Shown piece by piece: positions 15,884-18,709 of a stretch of 18,709 nucleotides of DNA. The stretch covers positions 1 through 18,709 of the forward strand of contig DAPKRQ010000301.1 of assembly GCA_031800475.1 (NCBI GenBank). Reading direction: 5' to 3'. The position numbers and the translations under genes are program-made. Origin of the DNA: Kuafuiihalomonas phototrophica. GTDB taxonomy: Bacteria > Myxococcota > Kuafuiibacteriia > Kuafuiibacteriales > Kuafuiibacteriaceae. Positions within the stretch are counted from its first letter, which is position 1, and each line of letters starts with the position of its first letter. Under the pieces are notes generated by a model, which saw nothing but the letters and a program-made list of their open reading frames with translations, was not told where the DNA came from and ran no database searches.

Positions 15884-16051
15884 CTAGCCGACTGTCCAGT
15901 ACTCCGCTGGGGGGGGGCTGAGCACGCAATTCAGCAGTTTCGTAGCGTCTTGATGGCTTCCACACGCTTGCTGTGCGGCAGGACTGGCGTGCGCGGAACT
16001 CGCTGAGAAGATGATGACCGACAACGCTGGCAACCAGCTATGCTCTATCAC
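15884..16051 (-). CDS. Signal-peptide ORF of the metalloprotease (out of frame by one base)
   Basis: GTG 16051 begins a typical signal peptide: SWLPALSVIIFSASSAHA with a likely cut after A-H-A, then SPAAQQACGSHQDATKLLNC. The frame crosses the C9 run (15917-15909) and ends at TAG (15886-15884), two bases before the GTG of the main frame. With eight C instead of nine it reads on through SPPQRSTGQSARVVAVVD into the protease. TAG lies in frame about 11 codons upstream of GTG 16051, so this is the only reasonable start; no good ribosome site was seen. In its present form it yields a 55-aa dead-end peptide. Confidence 0.7.
   Translation of the reverse strand: MIEHSWLPALSVIIFSASSAHASPAAQQACGSHQDATKLLNCVLSPPPAEYWTVG
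15909..15917. repeat. Homopolymer G9 (C9 on the coding strand) in the metalloprotease gene
   Basis: Nine G in a row on the given strand, the longest G/C homopolymer noticed in the window. It lies exactly where the signal-peptide frame must change to the protease frame. Runs of this kind are known slippage sites in replication and transcription. Confidence 0.9.
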
Positions 16052-16358
16052 GAGGCAGACTCTGACGCCATCGAGCTTCGTTGACTAGACGAATGATTTG
16101 CGTGACCGAACGGGCTGACGGAGGCTTGCCCTAGGTTTCCTTCGGTAGATTCAAATAACGAGTCTTCGAATGACGAGGGTCCAAGTCTAGGTAATCACTT
16201 CCTCAATCGCGCAAGAGCGCTCAACTGACTTGGGCGCACCGAGGATTCGATACCGGCCGAACCGGTGGAACCAAGCGTAGCGGACGACGCGGAGGAGAGG
16301 TGCCCCAGCTTTGGCGGTACTGCGGGTCGTGCAGTCCCCGGCAGAAGACACGGGTAGA

Positions 16359-17479
16359 TTAGGCTTGGGTCCCGTACAAGAGGAAGTTCTTCCGAGTGAG
16401 CGCAGCTCGGACGTGAAGGCGCTCGACGACACCGTTGTCGATATGGACGCGGCCGTCCTCGAGGAAACGGGCCAGCGGGAGACTCTGATTCGTCAAGTAG
16501 GTGAGCGCTCGACCGAGTCCGGACGATGGGGGCACCTCATCTTTGATGGACGCCGCCCATTCCAGCATCTTGGCAAAGATGGGCGGCTTCGCTCTTGGCG
16601 GAGTCGAAGCCGTGCGTCTGGCGGGAGCTCGCAGCCCTCGCGCTCAATCCCGTACAGCACCTGATACGCGTCGAGGGCGAGCGCGGCTGCCTGCAGGGCG
16701 GCAATCTGAAGCGCCCGCCAGAGAGGCTGCAGAAGCTCTGCCCCCCGGGCGACTTGGTCGGCCAAAGTCGAGACCGAGAGGTCAACGCCCATGCGACGAA
16801 AGCGCTCGCGCTGCCGATGAAGCGGGAGGCCGTCGCGGTACTTGTCGACCAGGAGCTGGCCCACGAGCGCGGAGCCAAAAAGCCCCCCTTCCATCACTCG
16901 GTCCTGGCGCGGCGCTCGGACGAAGTGCGGCGTTTCGCAGGCGTCGCACACCAGCTTCTCACGGTGATGCCGCTGGACCACAACCTTGGCCGGGACGAGT
17001 TCCAGCGTCTCGGTGATCTCGTGACCGATGCACCGTCGCTCGTTGCTGCACTCCGGACAGGGCCGCTCCCCTGCGGGCACCGTAAGAGTCACGTCCACCC
17101 GCTCCAACGACTCGGGAAAGGGCTTTCGCGAGGGTCGCCTCGGCGACGGCTTCGTGGTCTCCGTCGCTTGTCTTTGCCGCTCGTCCGCGACTATCTCCGT
17201 CAGCCCGGAGGTGGGACTCGAGGCCTCGGCACAGTTGCCGGAACCCGCCGCCTCGTCATTGGCGACCTTCTCCAGAAACAGCGCGAGCTGCCCCGGAGAG
17301 ACCTTTTCGGTCGTCTTGAAGGCCCGGAGCTTCTTCGCCAAGGCGAGCTCGAGCGCTTCGTTGCGGGCGACCAGCTCCGCGACAAGGCTCAAGACCTGCT
17401 CATTGGCTCCCTCGTCCAGCAGTCCGCGCATGACGTCGAGCACCGGCTTCGATGACGAGTCTACACGGGCTGCCGTCAT
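16359..17479 (-). pseudogene. tnpC: IS66 transposase TnpC, frameshifted and internally deleted
   Basis: From ATG 17479 the frame gives the normal IS66 N-terminus: helical leader with coiled coil, the zinc-binding region with CPEC...CDAC (GERPCPECSNERRCIGHE, REKLVCDACETPHFV), and the conserved block LVDKYRDGLPLHRQRERFRRMGV. After LLQPLWRALQIAALQAA the sequence jumps straight to a late segment (YQVLYGIEREG...RLRLRQERS), so the part with the first two catalytic Asp is missing. A frameshift near 16597 then moves the end (LARFLEDGRVHIDNGVVERL, with the catalytic Glu, then RKNFLLYG) into another frame stopping at 16359. No active transposase can be made. Confidence 0.8.
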
Positions 17480-17542
17480 GCTTCAGACAACAGCATGTCG
17501 TGACGTGGAATGCAATCTAAGTTGCGGACGGTGAATCCGTCG

Positions 17543-17908
17543 TCAAACCGCGCGCCGGTGTTGCGATGGCTCCCACCGCGGCGACATCCGACGCCTCTCC
17601 CAAGATACGCCTTCGACGAGAAACGCCAGCTCGTGAATATCCAGCTCGACACACCCACCGTCTCCCGACTTCGGAAGGCTGAAGGTCCCGCGCTCCAACC
17701 GCTTGGCCACGATGGTGAAGCCGCCGCGCGTCCATAGGATCAGCTTCACCATCGTACGGCGCCGGTTGAAGAAAAGGAAGAGGTGGCCGCTCAGCGGATC
17801 TTTCCGAAGCACTTCGCGGACCTCGTTCGTGAGGCCGTTGAACGACTTCGACATGTTGACTGGAGCGCGGCCCATGTAGATCTTCGTCGACCGCGGGAGA
17901 AGCAGCAC
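17543..17908 (-). CDS. tnpB: IS66 accessory protein TnpB
   Basis: A 121-aa complete IS66 Orf2 protein. The family hallmarks are clear: MLLLPRSTKIYMGRAPVNMSKSFNGL at the start, then DPLSGHLFLFFNRRRTMVKLILW and GGFTIVAKRLERGTFSLP. The start is GTG 17908, two bases after the tnpA stop, as is typical for translational coupling. The family (Pfam IS66 Orf2) is needed for transposition, but its biochemical role is unclear. It is the only intact gene of this element and so can act only together with a related element elsewhere. Confidence 0.9.
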   Translation of the reverse strand: MLLLPRSTKIYMGRAPVNMSKSFNGLTNEVREVLRKDPLSGHLFLFFNRRRTMVKLILWTRGGFTIVAKRLERGTFSLPKSGDGGCVELDIHELAFLVEGVSWERRRMSPRWEPSQHRRAV

Positions 17909-17910
17909 GC

Positions 17911-18212
17911 TCAGGCCTCCTCAAGGGCCCGGGCCAGGGCGGCCGCCCAGTGGGGCGATGTGGTCGGCGGGACCTCGAGCACGACGCCGCTCGGAAGCCG
18001 CACTACGGTCGCGGCTTGCGTCATGGCCCGCGCGTCTTCCGTGATCTGCACGGGCACGAGATCGACGGGCGCCTCGTCGGAGGGCTATCCTGCTCGCGAG
18101 CGAAGGCGGCGACCGACTGACCGCTTCGCTGCAGCAAGGCCAGCACCTCTTCCGCCTCGGATTCAGACCAACGCTGCGGGCTTTGGGAGGCCGCCTGCTT
18201 CTTTGAACTCAT
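17911..18212 (-). pseudogene. tnpA: IS66 protein TnpA, frameshifted
   Basis: ATG 18212 opens a typical TnpA helix-turn-helix N-terminus (SESEAEEVLALLQRSGQSVAAFAREQ). The frame is lost after about residue 41, ending at 18021. The C-terminal half is readable in another frame (EAPVDLVPVQITEDARAM and VVRLPSGVVLEVPPTTSPHW) up to TGA at 17911-17913. The missing part is the usual segment of about 15-20 residues between helix-turn-helix and C-terminus, so a small deletion with frame change has occurred. Confidence 0.75.
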
Positions 18213-18397
18213 GGCCCGCCATCATGCACGGCCTGCCTTTCCCCAAACGGTTGATTCCTCGGCGGTCTACCGGATGCTCACGATGGCTCAACCGGCACGG
18301 CTTTGTGCACGAGGTAGGCATCGAAGCCCCGGAATTCAATGGGCTTGGTCGATGAGACGCAATGGCCTGGCCGGGCCCGCGCTCCAGCGGACGCTCG

Positions 18398-18709
18398 TCA
18401 TTTGGGAGTGAGCACGACGAAAGACGGGAAGACGAACGCGTTGGCGAGGCAAAAACTCCCTGGGCGCATCTCCGTGAGCGGCCGCCGCGGACCCAGCTCT
18501 GGCACCCCATCGAAGGTGCCCTGCTGGGAATCCACCGTCAGCTGGAACTCGGCTGCATCTAGGGTGTCAAAGGAGACCAAGCGGAAGTCGAAACCGCCCT
18601 CCTCGGAGCACGTCCCAAAGTCGAAGTCGTCGGCACCAACCATCTCCCCGCTCGGACACTGCAGATGGAGCTGCTCTCCGGGCTCAAGACCTGGCGGCTC
18701 CCGTATATC
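18398..18709 (-). CDS. C-terminal part of an unidentified protein (5' end beyond window)
   Basis: The leftward frame is open through the right edge and ends in TGA at 18398-18400, giving 103 visible residues. The content is acidic and beta-like (DDFDFGTCSEEGGFDFRLV, AAEFQLTVDSQQGTF), with Cys near GEQLHLQCPSGE and near FGTCSEE, which suggests an exported domain. Family not recognised. It lies 65 nt outside the IS66 end, so the gene may have belonged with the protease operon before insertion; that is inference. Confidence 0.6.
   Translation of the reverse strand, partial: DIREPPGLEPGEQLHLQCPSGEMVGADDFDFGTCSEEGGFDFRLVSFDTLDAAEFQLTVDSQQGTFDGVPELGPRRPLTEMRPGSFCLANAFVFPSFVVLTPK

Larger units (their letters stand above)
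16239..18332 (-). mobile_element. Decayed IS66-family element
   Basis: It carries the three IS66 genes in the usual order tnpA-tnpB-tnpC, all leftward. Candidate ends: 16239-16250 against 18321-18332 (10 of 12 complementary), and inside them 16262-16273 (CCGGTGGAACCA) against 18284-18295 (also 10 of 12). The spacing of the two blocks differs by 14 nt between the ends, so the ends are eroded or these are not the exact termini. No target duplication was found. At about 2.1 kb it is shorter than usual for the family, which fits the internal deletion in tnpC. The ends begin about 190 nt upstream of the protease operon start. Confidence 0.65.

Noticed and set aside
16595..17455. Rightward frame of 286 codons inside the IS66 region
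   Set aside because: Antisense of tnpC; the opposite strand matches the IS66 transposase.

Overview
The window is GC-rich bacterial DNA whose genes look like those of a large-genome delta-proteobacterium-type organism (Myxococcota or a relative). The evidence is a very large Kelch-repeat lipoprotein, a secreted zinc metalloprotease with thrombospondin type-3 calcium repeats, several small secreted or lipid-anchored proteins of unknown function, an AsmA-like envelope protein and IS66-type transposition genes. The taxonomic placement is inferred from gene content only. No tRNA, rRNA, CRISPR array or phage structural gene was seen.

Layout. Bases 1-1247 (+) hold the 3' part of a membrane protein gene with a striking A-rich, lysine-coding stretch. 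It converges on a leftward block: a cupin (7729-7247), an AsmA-like protein (7208-5694) and a 1340-residue Kelch lipoprotein (5351-1329). From about 7730 to 11600 the DNA is sparse and eroded. It has two rightward genes (a two-helix membrane protein at 8311-8931 and a lipoprotein at 9105-9605) and one leftward metallophosphoesterase (10615-9953). Around them lie at least three gene remnants: an unidentified C-terminal fragment at 7734-7907, the first 41 codons of a uridine-kinase-like P-loop gene at 9781-9659, and a secreted-protein gene broken in three places at 10721-11352.

Bases 16051-11596 (-) form the most interesting unit, a compact leftward operon. It encodes a secreted HEYGH metalloprotease followed 11 nt later by two tandem, very similar six-cysteine secreted proteins, which are separated by a strong hairpin. 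The protease reading frame as given starts without a signal peptide. Directly upstream, in another frame, is a clear signal peptide. The two frames meet at a run of nine C (coding strand), and removing one C joins them into one secreted 1054-residue protein. This is either a phase-variable (slipped-strand) switch, a +1 frameshift site, or a sequence error.

Bases 16239-18332 are a decayed IS66-family element (tnpC internally deleted and frameshifted, tnpB intact, tnpA damaged) inserted just upstream of the protease operon. The window ends inside the 3' part of another leftward gene (18709-18398).
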